From: Dryomyza anilis
Lineage: Eukaryota; Arthropoda; Insecta; Diptera; Dryomyzidae
Length of the DNA: 64,000 nucleotides
Direction: 5' to 3'
Assembly: GCA_951804985.1 (NCBI GenBank)
Contig: OX638132.1
Span: forward strand, 41,165,152-41,229,151
Position numbers and translations under genes: made by a program. Shown here in pieces: positions 43,071-55,200 of the stretch (its first letter is position 1; each line of letters opens with the position of its first letter). The notes under the pieces are model-generated. The model was not told where the DNA came from and did not search any database. It saw nothing but the letters and a program-made list of their open reading frames with translations.

Positions 43071-44389
43071 AGTACTAGCGTTTGTAAACATACTATTTCT
43101 TATGTTTCATATTAATGCGAACTGTGTTGGTACTTTTTGTACTATTACATTAAAATATCAAATAATTTCAATCGTTCACTGAGGGAAATAAACTAATAAA
43201 ATTAAATAAAAAAGTTATAAATTTAAATACTTTTCGACACGTTTTTCACCCGTTGTCTTTTTAATTTAAGTTAAATACTTGTTATTTAAAATTGAAGTAA
43301 ATACTTTTTATTTAAATTTATTACGTATGAAATAAAATTTCATGTAAATATTTTTTATTACTTCTTATTAAGATAATAAAGTTTTAATTTAATTTAAGAT
43401 CATAAACTTGTCAATTAGTATTTTAAAACTATTTATTTCATTTAAGAAGGTTAGGAAAAGATAAAATTATTATTTTTTTTTACTTTTTTCGAAATTTTTT
43501 ATCACTCACGATGGTTCTATAGGTTGGACACATGCCCATGTATTACATAATTTTTTCGTGGTTACTTTCAAAAAACGAACTTTAATAATGTTAAAAATAT
43601 TTCTATAATATAATTTTTTTGAAATAATGAATTTAATTGCATACGTAATAAAATTAAATACATTTTATTTAATTGGAAATTAAATACGCGCGTAATATAT
43701 TTTTGTTTAGAGTATTACTTTTTTTATTACAAAAGTATTTAAATTAAATTTAAATAGATTTTATTTAATTTTATTACGTCACTTTTTTCTTATTGTTCTT
43801 TTTAAATAACATAATTTAAAACCTTATAATAATGCATCGACCATATATTTCATTCACATCATCAATATATTCTGTTGCAATATCTCCAGAATAAAAATTC
43901 TATTGAAATATGTTAATAAATATATATTCATTATCTTAATTTAAAAGACAAATGTTAATTCATAGTTAAGTTTTTAAATGCATATAACTCAAAAGTTGAA
44001 AGGACATAGAAAAAGCAATACCATGGTCGAAATAGCTATTCTGTCTAATATTACCAATGATTTAAAATATACATTTTTTTTATTACTAGAATGAAAACAG
44101 GGAGAATTTAGAGCTGAACAGTGTAATCTTTCGATTCGAAATACAGAAAGTACTTAAAAATAATAAATAATTATAATATCATGACGGTCTTATATTAAAC
44201 TAATTTTTATTTTGAAGACAGTCGAAAAATTTACTATCAACTATGCTGGCGAATTAAATCCGGGTTTCGAATAGCGATAAAACTGGAACCGTTGTCTCTG
44301 AATGTAACCTTTATTAATAACAAAATACATAAATAAATAAAATTGAACATAAATAAATATAATTGAGTTAATTTTTAATATTTTTATTA
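43071..44389. other. Unassigned interior of the 5.45-kb element
   Basis: Very AT-rich, with many AATTAAAT/ATTTAATT words. No frame or known motif. Confidence 0.4.
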
Positions 44390-44764
44390 ATTAAAAATCA
44401 TTTATAACTTCAAAAAAATGTGTCCACTATAAAATATATTTTTTTTAAATTATAATTTTTTTATCCAAATAAAAATTTGATTGTTCATTCAAAATTAAAA
44501 TGTTCTTATATTTGTACGAAAAAATAATTTTACAATAAAAAGTATTCAAATAAAAGTTTTCGCGGATTTTGAATTTTGGATACCCAACCTGAAAACAGAT
44601 GCATTTGAATATATGAGTTTTGTTTGAGCCTTCAGCATTATAATTGTTTATTATTCAAACATAGATATGGTTATTTTGTGCATTTGCTATTATTTTTTCA
44701 AATCCCGGGATTCCGGGATTACATTTTTTTAGTCCCGAAATTTCGGGATTGATATCCCTAATCT

Positions 44765-44970
44765 AGACTGTAATAAACATGACATACTCAGAACTTCGAT
44801 TTTCAACCGCTAGAGGGCGTTAAGTACGAAATCCAATATCGCAGTAATATAGGCGAAAAAGTAGTTCAAAATTTCATCGGGCGTTAAATGCAAAAATTTC
44901 TATCTAGGTAGCCGCTGAACCGATATTTCCAAAACTTGGTACAGTTACTCTTTCGGGCACCAATTTCTAC
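44765..44970. repeat. Dispersed repeat matching 40845-40985
   Basis: AACATGACATACTCAGAACT, CGCTAGAGGGCGTTAAGTAC and CGCAGTAA blocks recur at 40845-40985. The 40838 copy continues without interruption where this one is joined to the right end of the 5.45-kb element, so it approximates the empty target. Confidence 0.65.
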
Positions 44971-44994
44971 CCCATTTAAAAATGTAGTTCAGAA

Positions 44995-45400
44995 AAGATC
45001 AATTGAAATTCAAAAGACATCAATTGAATTCAGAAATTCCATTTGAAATTCAAAATACAAATGAAAATTTCTGAATTTCGAATGGAAATTTCTGAATTCC
45101 AAATGAAAAATTCTAAATTTCAAATGAAAATTTCTGAATTTCAAATGGAAATTTCTAAATTTCAAATAGATATTTCTGAATTTCAAAAGGACATATTTTG
45201 AATTTCAAATGGATATTTAAATGGAAATTATCTGAATTTCAAATGGAAATTTCTGAATATCAAATGAAAATTTCAGAATTTCAAATGGAAATTTATGATT
45301 GCAATCAAATGAAATTTTTTGAATTTCAAATTGAAATTTCTAAATTTCAATTGATGTCTTTTCAATTTCAAATGGAATTTCTGAATTTCAAGAGAAAACG
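44995..45400. repeat. Minisatellite of GAATTTCAAATGGAAATTTCT type
   Basis: About 20 degenerate units of 18-21 bp. Each unit contains self-complementary GAAATTTC/GAATTC. The long plus-strand frame over it (FQMEISE repeats) is a by-product. Confidence 0.88.
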
Positions 45401-45495
45401 AAGCTTGGTACAGGACATTTTTGGGGCACTGAAGTGTAGCTAAATTGTAGTTCTAAATTCCATTAATAGATGGTGTTAAGGGATAAAATTATCAC

Positions 45496-46913
45496 AGAAA
45501 AGATTTGTTTGAATATGTTTGAATGTAATTAAAAAATAATACGAAATCACCATACGTGTATTACGAATGAAGTTTAATTAAATTATTGTTCAGATGGTAA
45601 TAACATATTTTATATATACCCCCTGTCAAACTTATCATAATATGTTACAATACAAACATAAAATTTGAATATACTATTTCTTGGCAGTTTACTTGGTTAT
45701 AACTATGTTTCAAAACACAGAAAATGCTAATCAAATCTAATTACAACGTATGTTCGCAACGCTCGTCTTCATTCGATTAGCATTTTCTAACTACGCCATC
45801 TTTTGCCATCGTTTAAACATATTGATGTTTAAAAATAAACAAAAAGAAATTGGATTTAAATTGTATTCTTCCAACATTCTTCTTGTATACGAAGTTGGCA
45901 CTCGTTGAGCAGAATTTTCTATCTACGTCTCTTTTGTCGTCGTTTGAAGTATGTATTGGCCCTTTTAAACATACTGATGTTTGAAAACAAACAAAAAAAT
46001 GAAATTAGATGTAAATAAAAGTATTCTTGTAATATTCTTCTTGTATACGAAGTTTACACTCGGTGACCGCCATTTTCTGCATACGTGTCTTTTGATGCTT
46101 GTTGAGAAAACGTATTCGTATCGGTAATACGATGTCATTTGTAAATTTAAAAAATATACTAATTGTAGTACAAAAAGTACTAATAGTTAAAAATAATATC
46201 ATTTAATAGTGCAGTATATAATTTAATTTTTCCTGAATGTTTTTTTAAAAATATTGTGAAAAGCCGACCCGGATATTTTATCAAAAAACCACAATTGAAA
46301 AATCAATGCTTCTATTTCAAACAGAATTCGGCATGGTTTTTTTACAACAGGCTCCGCGACTTCCCTGCCAACGCTATGTGCTGCACTGAGACTTGTACAT
46401 GCAGTTTTAATTAAATTATTTATTTATGCATTTAAAGATTTGTATATGAATTCTAATATTATTAATTCCCACTGTGCATGTTTAATGATTTTTAATTAAA
46501 ATTAATAAAAAAAACAATATTTTATTTTTATTTTATATACAGGATTTCTTTCCAAAAATATTTAGATATGTTTTTATGCAAACATACTACTTTTTGAACT
46601 GAAACAACTGATATGTTTCTCTGGAAACATATTTATATTCAGGTCGTTCCAAATCATGTTATATTTTAAACATATTTATGTTTCGGTTCAAATATTTATT
46701 TTGTTTGGATGTAGTAATTATTATGTTTCTATTAGAACATATACCATTTTCAGGGGCCAACATCAAAATGTTTCCGTGATATCATAATGTAAATCAGAGC
46801 TCATTACAACACTGTTCAAGCCCTGTTTACAAATGATTTATCAGGCAATTAACTCCAAACATACATGTCTGCAAAATTATGTTTAGGAGTGTCATTTTTT
46901 TTTGCAGTGTGTG
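45496..46913 (-). mobile_element. Repeat family K, copy K2 (inverted)
   Basis: Reverse complement of K1/K4 over most of its length. In sense it begins ACACACTGCAAAAAAAAATG and ends near CAAACAAATCTTTTCT, lacking the final ATCCGTGTA. More diverged than the other copies. Confidence 0.7.
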
Positions 46914-47020
46914 GGTAATCGATATCGGCAATACTTAATACTGTGACTGTGAAGGACTATTTTATAAAACTCATAGAACAAAAAATTCATCAAATGTATT
47001 TTCGCGGAATCTATTTTGAC

Positions 47021-48602
47021 CAAATGCTTATGTGTCGACTTTACCCCACGAGACTTAGTCTACACGCTGCAAAAAAAGGGCTCTCCCCAACATAATTTTG
47101 CAGGCATTAACATGTATGTTTGGAATTTTATGTAAACATAATATATAATTGACTGATAAATCATTTGTAAACAGGGTTGTATTGTGACTTGAACAGTGTT
47201 GTAATGAGCTCTGACTTACATTATAATATCACGGAAACATTTTAATGTTGCCCCTTAAAATGGAGTATGTTCTAATGGAAACATAATAATTTCTACATCC
47301 AAATAAAATAAATATTTGAACCGAAACATAAATATGTTCAAAATAAAACATGGTTTTGAACGACCTGAATATAAATATGTTTCCAGTGAAACATATCAGT
47401 TGTTTCAGTTCAAAAAGTAGTATTTTTGCATGGAAACATATTTAAATATTTTTGGAAAGAAATCCTGAAAATAAAATAAAAATAAAATGTTGTTTTTTTT
47501 ATTAATTTTTATTAAAAATATTTAAACATGCACAGTGGGAATTTATAATAATTGTATTCATATACAAATTTTTAAATGCATAAATAAACAATTCGTTTAA
47601 AACTGCAAGTACAAGTGACAGCATCAATGAATGCACAATTGCACCAGTAGACACTAAACCAGACGATCCAGGCTCACTTTATATTTGGTACAGTTACAGT
47701 TGGTCTCAGTACAGCACATAGCGTAGGCAAGGAATTCACGGAGGCTTTTGTAAAAAAACATGCCAAATTCTGTTTGAAAATCGAAACACAGATTTTTATT
47801 TGTGGTTGTTTCAAATGCTTATGTGTCGACTTTACCCCACGAGACTTAGTCTACACGCCGCAAAAAAAGGGCTCTCCCAAACATAATTTTGCAGGCATTA
47901 ACATGCATGTTTGGAATTTTATGTAAACATAATATATAATTGACTGATAAATCATTTGTAAACAGGGTTGTATTGTGACTTGAACAGTGTTGTAATGAGC
48001 TCTGACTTACATTATAATATCACGGAAACATTTTAATGTTGCCCCTTAAAATGGAGTATGTTCTAATGGAAACATAATAATTTCTACATCCAAATAAAAT
48101 AAATATTTGAACCGAAACATAAATATGTTCAAAATAAAACATGGTTTTGAACGACCTGAATATAAATATGTTTCCAATGAAACATATCAGTTGTTTCAGT
48201 TCAAAAAGTAGTATTTTTGCATGGAAACATATTTAAATATTTTTGGAAAGAAATCCTGAAAATAAAATAAAAATAAAATGTTGTTTTTATATTAATTTTT
48301 ATTAAAAATATTTAAACATGCACAGTGGGAATTTATAATAATTGTATTCATATACAAATTTTTAAATGCATAAATAAACAATTCGTTTAAAACTGCAAAT
48401 ACAAGTGACAGCATCAATAAATGCACAATTGCACCAGTAGACACTAAACCAGACGATCCAGGCTCGCTTTATATTTGGTACAGTTACAGTTGGTCTCAGT
48501 ACAGCACATAGCGTAGGCAAGGAATTCACGGAGGCTTTTGTAAAAAAACATGCCAAATTCTGTTTGAAAATCGAAACACAGATTTTTATTTGTGGTTGTT
48601 TC
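47021..48602 (+). repeat. 791-bp tandem duplication
   Basis: Sequence starting CAAATGCTTATGTGTCGACT at 47021 restarts at 47812 after 791 bp. Each unit has 40 bp of K flank plus the first 750 bp of a K element. The two units differ at only a few positions. Confidence 0.9.
47061..47811 (+). mobile_element. Repeat family K, copy K3 (5' portion only)
   Basis: Matches the first 750 bp of K4 almost perfectly and stops at the duplication junction. Confidence 0.8.
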
Positions 48603-49349
48603 ACATTAGATTCAGAAATTATACACTACATTATATTATACTATTTGTACTTTTTGTAACACAATGTATATATTTATTTAATTTACAAATAACAAAATTA
48701 TTACCGACGCGAACACGTTTTCTCAACGAACAACAAAAGTCACGTACTCAGAAAATGCCGATCACCGAGTGTCAAGTTTATATACAAGAACATCAGTATG
48801 TTTAAAATGACCCTATACATAGTTCAAACGACGACAAAAGAGTAGAAAATTCTGCTCAACGAGTGCCAACTTCCTATACAAGAAGAATGTTGCAAGAATA
48901 CACATAATTAAATCCAATTTCTTTTTTTGTTTGTTTTTAAACAACAATATGTTCAAACGATGGCAAAAGATGAGATACGTAGAAAATGCTGCACAACGTT
49001 GCCAACTTCGTCAGTCGATAAATTATCGAATTAAGACGAGGGTTGCGAACATACGTTGTATTTGATTTGATTAGCATTTTCTGTGTTTCGGAACATAGTT
49101 TTAACCAAGTAAATTGCCAAGAAATAGTTTATTCAAATGCAATTAAAATTTTATGTTGGTATTGTAACATATTTATGGCAAATTTGACAGATTCTGCTGG
49201 ACAATATAAAAATGTTTACACGTGAACAAAAATAAATTCAATTTCGATTATAATTTAATTATACTTCATTCATAATACATGTATGGTAATTTCGTATTAC
49301 TTTTTAATTACATTCAAATATATTCAAACAAATCTTTTCTATCCGTGTA
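47852..49349 (+). mobile_element. Repeat family K, copy K4
   Basis: Near full-length copy, starting TACACGCCGCAAAAAAAGGG and ending TTCTATCCGTGTA. No coding domain. Confidence 0.75.
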
Positions 49350-50189
49350 ATATTATTGGCATAAAAATGTGAGTTGAATGGAAAAATAAAATAAAAGTCA
49401 ACACGATATGATAAGTGAACCCCTTACTATATAAAACTCACTCAACAAAATATATAAATAATCAAACCTTTAATGACAAGTACAAGTTTACTGCATTATC
49501 AATATCTAACTTTTGGAGTGAAAAAAGACACTTTATTACATAAAACCTGAAGTTCAAGCTCAAAGTAGATTTCTGAATATTACGAAGTGGCTCCTAATAT
49601 TTCTCCGGTCTCCCACACTAAAAAAACTAAAAATAAATGTATATATTTATAGTAGGTGTGTAAATTTATGCAGAAATTATGCACAAATTGGACAAAATTA
49701 CCAAATGTATAAAATATATATTTTGTTCTTGTTTTTATTCATTTTTGTTTCACATGATTGAAGGTAAATTAATGAATAAAATACCGATGGTTATATATAT
49801 GGCAATGAGTGGGTCAATTTGACCCAATTTGAATAGAAGGGGTATGTTTGCAATTTGTGCAGAAGGATTAAGCAATAAATTTTAAAATTTTCTAAGAAGT
49901 TTGCAAAAAAAAAGCGTGCGGCGAAAATATTAAAATTGACAATATTTTACATTTATTAAATATGTGGGCCTAAATTCGTATTTTAGCTGTTAGCTATTTA
50001 GCTTTATTTATGATCACATTTAAATATATCTTATAAATATTACAGCCCAAGCATCTAACTCTTAATACTTTATACCTTGCATAAAGTGAGTTTGTTCAAT
50101 TACGCCCATATTCTACGTGGCGATTAGAATGTAAATATTGTGCTTTGCTTCAATTTTAAAACTATGCACTATTTATATAAATCAGGAGT
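49350..50189. other. Unassigned AT-rich spacer
   Basis: No gene. GTGAGTTGAATGG and GCGTGCGGCGAAAAT words only; the latter resembles the inverse of 41125-41145. Confidence 0.35.
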
Positions 50190-50600
50190 TAAAGCATTTT
50201 AAAAGTTTTGCTTTGATGACAGGTGACAAACCCCGTTGTAATAACGGGGCCACTTACTTAAGTGACCATTACAACCGCATGTCGGTCTTGGCCGCTGAAA
50301 TGAAGTCGCGCCAGTCTCTTCTGCTTTGCGCGCGCTGACGCCAGTTAAAAATACCAAGCGTTGCCTGGTTGTTCTCAACTTGGTCTTACCAACGCAGATT
50401 TGAAAGCCCTTTTCTACGCTGTCCACCTTCGAGTCTCGATTCAAGCTTCTTGGCTGAAGTATTTTCATCCATTCGTTCGACATGACCTAGCCAGCGAAGC
50501 CGCTGGGTCTCGATGCGCTTGACAATTCCGTCGAATAACTCATACCATATCATGGTTCATCCTGATTCGGTACTCGTTAGCACATCGGTGGAGGCCAAGC
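50190..50600 (-). pseudogene. RTE-like LINE, C-terminal fragment
   Basis: On the minus strand a frame-broken but recognisable C-terminus: IETQRLRWLGHVERMDE (about 50520-50465), then a KGFQICVGKTKLRTTRQR-like segment and a Trp/Arg-rich end. LRWLGHV.RMDE is the usual landmark after the thumb in RTE-type and related LINEs. Same family as 16797-17200. Its upstream continuation lies at 52215-52330, beyond a foldback repeat. Confidence 0.7.
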
Positions 50601-50629
50601 GCCCACACATATTTTTTTTGTTGCTTTTT

Positions 50630-52085
50630 GTCAATACGTTTGATGCATTTTTTAAAAATTATGTAACTTTGCATCTGTGCATCGTATAGTTTAGTCTCAT
50701 TTTGAAGGTAATAGAATTTTATTTATTTCCTTATATAAATTTAATATATTTTTCATTACCATGCAACTATTATAAGCAATTAAAATATTTAAGTACATTT
50801 TACTAAATGAGAGGTATTTTTATTTTTTTTAAATTAAGACTTAAATTTTATATAAAGAACATTCTTTTGTTGAGTGGTCATTTGTGCACATCTATATAAT
50901 TTTTTTTGTTCAAACGACTGTGCGCATAAGCTGTTTTTTTTTCTGAGTTTTGACTAAAGCATCGTTTTGATTTGTCAGTATAATTACCTAACTCCTTGAT
51001 CAGCTTATTGCCCACCCAATGTAGTCGATTCTCTCAAAGATCAGTAAACAGATAAATAAATAAAAATAAATAAATAAAAAGTTATCATATAATTGGTATA
51101 TTTTTAAACATACATACTAATAAATGTTAGTGTAATTGTGCGATCATTGGGCCAGGCAACTTGTGTCCTCGCATTTAAATTTAATCTTTAATATTTCAAT
51201 TTAAAACTATAAAAATTAATAGTATAACTGTGAAATTAAGCATTGACCTGTCGAAAATCCTTTTTATAGTGTGTAAAACTACGAAAAATCTAAGTACAAT
51301 TTTGCTCAGAAAACATCAATTTATTAATTTTTAATCTTTAAAAATATGATCCTATTGTTTTTAAATCTAAAAAATAAATGCGTTAATATTCGCGAATTTA
51401 ATGGATACAAAGTTCAAATTATTCGGTCACAGCCTAAAGATATTGAAATAATAATGTTAAATAAAAAAAAATATTTTTAAAAATATAGTAATAAACCAAC
51501 CAATATGCTTTATAGTGGATATATGTCCATGGCTGTTATAAATGCATTTTTTGTATCAATACACACAAAAAAAACCTTTATTGTTAGACAAACAATTTTT
51601 TTTTAGTTTTGGATATAAGAACCGACTTAGGAGTGTAGAGAACCGAATAAACTGGGTGGACAATGAGTTGGTTGTGACAACATATATATTTGCTATGGCT
51701 TATATACAATTTTATTAACAAATTAAAACGATGCTATAGCCAAATCACATAAAAAAGCAGCTTATGCGCATAGTTGTTTGAACAAAAAAATTGTTTTAAT
51801 ATTCATGTGCACAAATGACCACTCAACAAAAGAATGTTCTTTATATAGAATTTAACGACGAAAATTATAGTCTTAATTTAAAAAAAAAATTAAAAATACC
51901 TCTCATATAATAAAATGTCCTTAAACATTTTAATTGCTTATAATAGTTACACGATAATTAAAAATATATTAAATGTGTATAGGGCAATAAAAAATTTTCA
52001 AAATGAGACTAAACTTGACAGTATACTATGCACAGATGTAAAGTTAAATAATTTTTAAAAAAGGTCCATGCGTCATATTTTCATT
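50630..52085. repeat. Large foldback repeat interrupting the LINE
   Basis: Left arm 50630-50985 pairs with right arm 51735-52085. Shared blocks include TTTAGTCTCATTTTGAA, AACTATTATAAGCAATTAAAAT, AAAGAACATTCTTTTGTTGA, GTGGTCATTTGTGCACAT and TATGCGCATAAGCTG in inverted order. About 85 percent identity by eye; loop about 750 bp. It separates two parts of one LINE, so it is likely mobile, though no target duplication could be read. Confidence 0.78.
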
Positions 52086-52214
52086 TTTTTAAACACCCTG
52101 TATTTTCAAACCTATTGATTAAAAGCAAAAAAACATAATGGACTTATTTCCATAAAAAAAATTGAAGCAATTCCAAAGTGCAACTGAATATTTTTGACGA
52201 AATCCGTTTAATCT

Positions 52215-52330
52215 CCAGGCTCACGTCGTTGTTGCTGTTGATGCTGGATCCCAGATAGTCGAAGTCCTTCACAATGTCGAGCTTGTGGGTGTCAAAATCC
52301 GCTTTTTGTCCAAGACGATGGATAACGTTT
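52215..52330 (-). pseudogene. RTE-like LINE, upstream fragment
   Basis: Minus strand encodes LGQKADFDTHKLDIVKDF then DYLGSSINSNNDVS, aligning residue by residue with the plus-strand fragment at 16859-16965. It belongs upstream of 50190-50600 in the same LINE; the thumb region between is missing. Confidence 0.72.
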
Positions 52331-52654
52331 ATCTACATCATTTATCCAAATTCCTTGACTTAAATTAATTACATAGGTATTTCAGTTATGCGAGATTTTG
52401 CTGAGGTAAAAACATATCATTCCGAAATATGCACTGCCTATAAAACTCATTGATACTTCCATACAGATCTACCTCTAATGTATCTACCTAAAAATGTATT
52501 GTTTTTAAACGTATATCCGCTATTCCATTTTTTTTGAAAAAAAAAAATAATTTATGAGTTTCAATCTTTTTAAAATTTTACAGACTGTTCTGTGTCAAAA
52601 AATATTTGACACGTATTTTTTTTTATATAAATAGTATTTTTTTTGACAATTCTA

Positions 52655-53287
52655 CCCCTTAATAAATTGAAAGATTTCGTCAATATTCAACATTTTCCAT
52701 TTGTTAAATTACTAAAGCACGTGAACCAAAAGTTCAATAATGACAATTTGGTCTCATTTTAAAGGTAATGAATTGATCTTTCTAAAGGTTTACTCGTTTT
52801 TAAAACATCTAATACAAACATAATAAGAAATGATGGTCCGATAGTTTTAAAACTGGTTTTGGTGGTCAGCACATAATTAAAATAAAATACAACATCACAA
52901 AACTACAACAATAATGCATCCACACAAAAATTTCGAGATGGACCTCAACACTTACAAGTTCGAACGGCAGAAAAAATAAATTGGTTGAAAAAAAGTTTTA
53001 AAATAGTATGCTTTGAGATCCCACTCTAAATATTTTAGTGTTGGTGTATTATTGATGTAGTTTTGTGATGGTTTAAAAAAAAAAAAAAAATTAAAAATTA
53101 TGTGCTGACAACCAAAATCGGTTTGAAAATTTCGGATCATTATTTCGTACTATTTTTGTATCATATTTTTAAAAACGAGTAAACCTTTCGAAAGATCTAT
53201 TATTATCATAAAAAAAGGATCAAATTGTTCAATATTGAAATTACGGTTAACGTGTTACAGTATATTTGAAATTATTAAGGGGTAGAA
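52655..53287. repeat. Foldback repeat next to K5
   Basis: Left arm 52655-52905 pairs with right arm 53075-53287 through CTACCCCTTAATAA, AAAGGTTTACTCGTTTTTAAAA and TGT(G/C)AGCACATAATT blocks. K5 begins one base after it, suggesting K5 inserted at its edge. Confidence 0.72.
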
Positions 53288-53288
53288 C

Positions 53289-54712
53289 TACACGCTGCAA
53301 AAAAAGGGCTCTCCCAAACATAATTTTGCAGGCATTAACATGTATGTTTGGAATTTTATGTAAACATAATATATAATTGACTGATAAATCATTTGTTAAC
53401 AGGGTTGTATTGAGACTTGAACAGTGTTGTAATACATTATAATATCACGGAAACATTTTAATGTTGTCCCTTAAAATGGAGTATGTTCTAATGGAAACAT
53501 AATAATTTCTACATCCAAATAAAATAAATATTTGAACCGAAACATAAATATGTTCAAAATAAAACATGATTTTGAACGACCTGAATATAAATATGTTTCC
53601 AGTGAAACATATCAGTTGTTTCAGTTCAAAAAGTAGTATTTTTGCATAGAAACGTATTTAAATATTTTTGGAAAGAAATCCTGAAAATAAAATAAAATGT
53701 TGTTTTTTTTATTTATTTTTATTAAAAATCTTTAAACAAATTCATATACAAATTTGTAAATGCATAAATAAATAATTGGTTTAAAACTGCAAGTACAAGT
53801 GACAGCATCAATGAATGCACAATTGCACCAGCAGACGCTAAACCAGACGATCCAGACTCGCTTTATATTTGGTACAGTTACAGTTGGTCTCAGTACAGCA
53901 CATAGCAATGAATTCACGGAAGCTTTTGTAAAAAAATATGCCAAATTCTGTTTGAAAATCGAAACACTGATTTTTAGTTGTGGTTTTTTCAGATTAGTAT
54001 CAGAAATTATATATCGCACTTTATTATACTCTGTTACTATTTGTACTTTTTGTAACACAATTTATATATTTATAGTTCTCAACGAACAACAACACACACG
54101 TACGCAGATAATGCCGATCACTTTGTATACAAGAAGAGAGTTGCAAGAATACCTTTATTTACATTTGAAATAATTGTTTGTTTCTTTTCAAACATCAGTA
54201 TGTTTAAAAGGACCAATACATACTTCAAGCGATGACAAAAGTACCAACTTCGTATACAAGAAGAATGTTGCAAGAATACATTTATTTAAATCCAATTTTT
54301 TTGTTGTTTGTTTTTAAACATCAAACGATGGCAAAAGATGGCGTAGAGGGAAAATGCTGCACAACGTTGCCAACTTCGTCAGTCGATAAATTATCGAATT
54401 AAGACCATCTTTGCGAACAGACCTTGTATTTAGATTTGATTAGCATTTTCTGTGTTTCGAAACATAGTTTTAACCAAGTAAATTGCCAAGAAATTGTTTA
54501 TTCAAATGCAATTAAAATTTTATGTTGGTATTGTAACATATTTATGGTAAATTTGACAGATTCTGCTGCACAATATGACGTGAACAAAAATAAATTCAAT
54601 TTTGATTATAATTTAATTCATTATAACTTCATTCCTAATACATGTATGGTAATTTCGTATTACTTTTTAATTACATTCAAACATATTCAAACAAATCTTT
54701 TCTATCCGTGTA
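53289..54712 (+). mobile_element. Repeat family K, copy K5
   Basis: Full-length with several small deletions: TACACGCTGCAAAAAAAGGG to TCTATCCGTGTA. Frames on both strands around 53730-54170 are shorter versions of those in K1, consistent with non-coding drift. Confidence 0.75.
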
Positions 54713-54723
54713 CCAATAAAATT

Positions 54724-55200
54724 TTTATACCCTCCACCTATGAGGTACAGGGTATATTAACTTTGTGCATATATTGTAACACCCTTATACCGGACCCGCC
54801 GGTATAGAAAAGTATATATATTCTTGATCAGCATCGCTAACCGATTCCGTTTAGCCATGTCCGTCTGTCTGTCCGTCTTGCTGTCCGAATACACAAAAAC
54901 TTGAGGAATACTGATCAGAATGCGTTGAAATTTCGTCTCAATATATTTTAGCCAAAAGTAGGAACTGAGTTTGAAAATGAGAAATCGGTCAACGGACATG
55001 CCCACCTCCCATACAAGGCACTTTTATATAACTCTTTAGGAATTAAAACTCGAAAAGTATTCAAGATTGAAGGTATGCAATTAAATATTCCACATTAATA
55101 TCCCCACCAAATGTGTAGGATATTTCATTGTCTGGCCCGACCGACTATAAATGTCCGCTCTATGTGACCGAACTTACCCATGTGGCCAACCCAACTCATT
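54724..55200 (-). mobile_element. mini-me-like Helitron-type repeat, copy C (internally deleted)
   Basis: Same family as copies A and B: CACCTATGAGGTACAGGG end, GTATATATATTCTTGATC core, (GTCT)n tract, CATGTGGCC...CCCAACTC end. About 300 bp of the interior is missing relative to copy B. Confidence 0.8.

Larger units (their letters stand above)
39310..44760. mobile_element. 5.45-kb hAT-like element carrying nested insertions
   Basis: Ends TAGGGATGTCAATCCC and GGGATTGATATCCCTA. Flanking 8-mers ATATAGAC (39302-39309) and ATCTAGAC (44761-44768) match at 7 of 8 and have the hAT pattern T2/A7. Subterminal CCCGGGAT / ATCCCGGG repeats at both ends (39330-39400 and 44700-44745) support real termini. 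Inside are family M (39775-40830), a half MITE S (41000-41130) and repeat family K (41731-43070). No transposase frame was found. Confidence 0.78.

Noticed and set aside
45198..45443. Heptad-like FQMEISE repeat frame
   Set aside because: By-product of an 18-21-bp minisatellite with irregular unit length.
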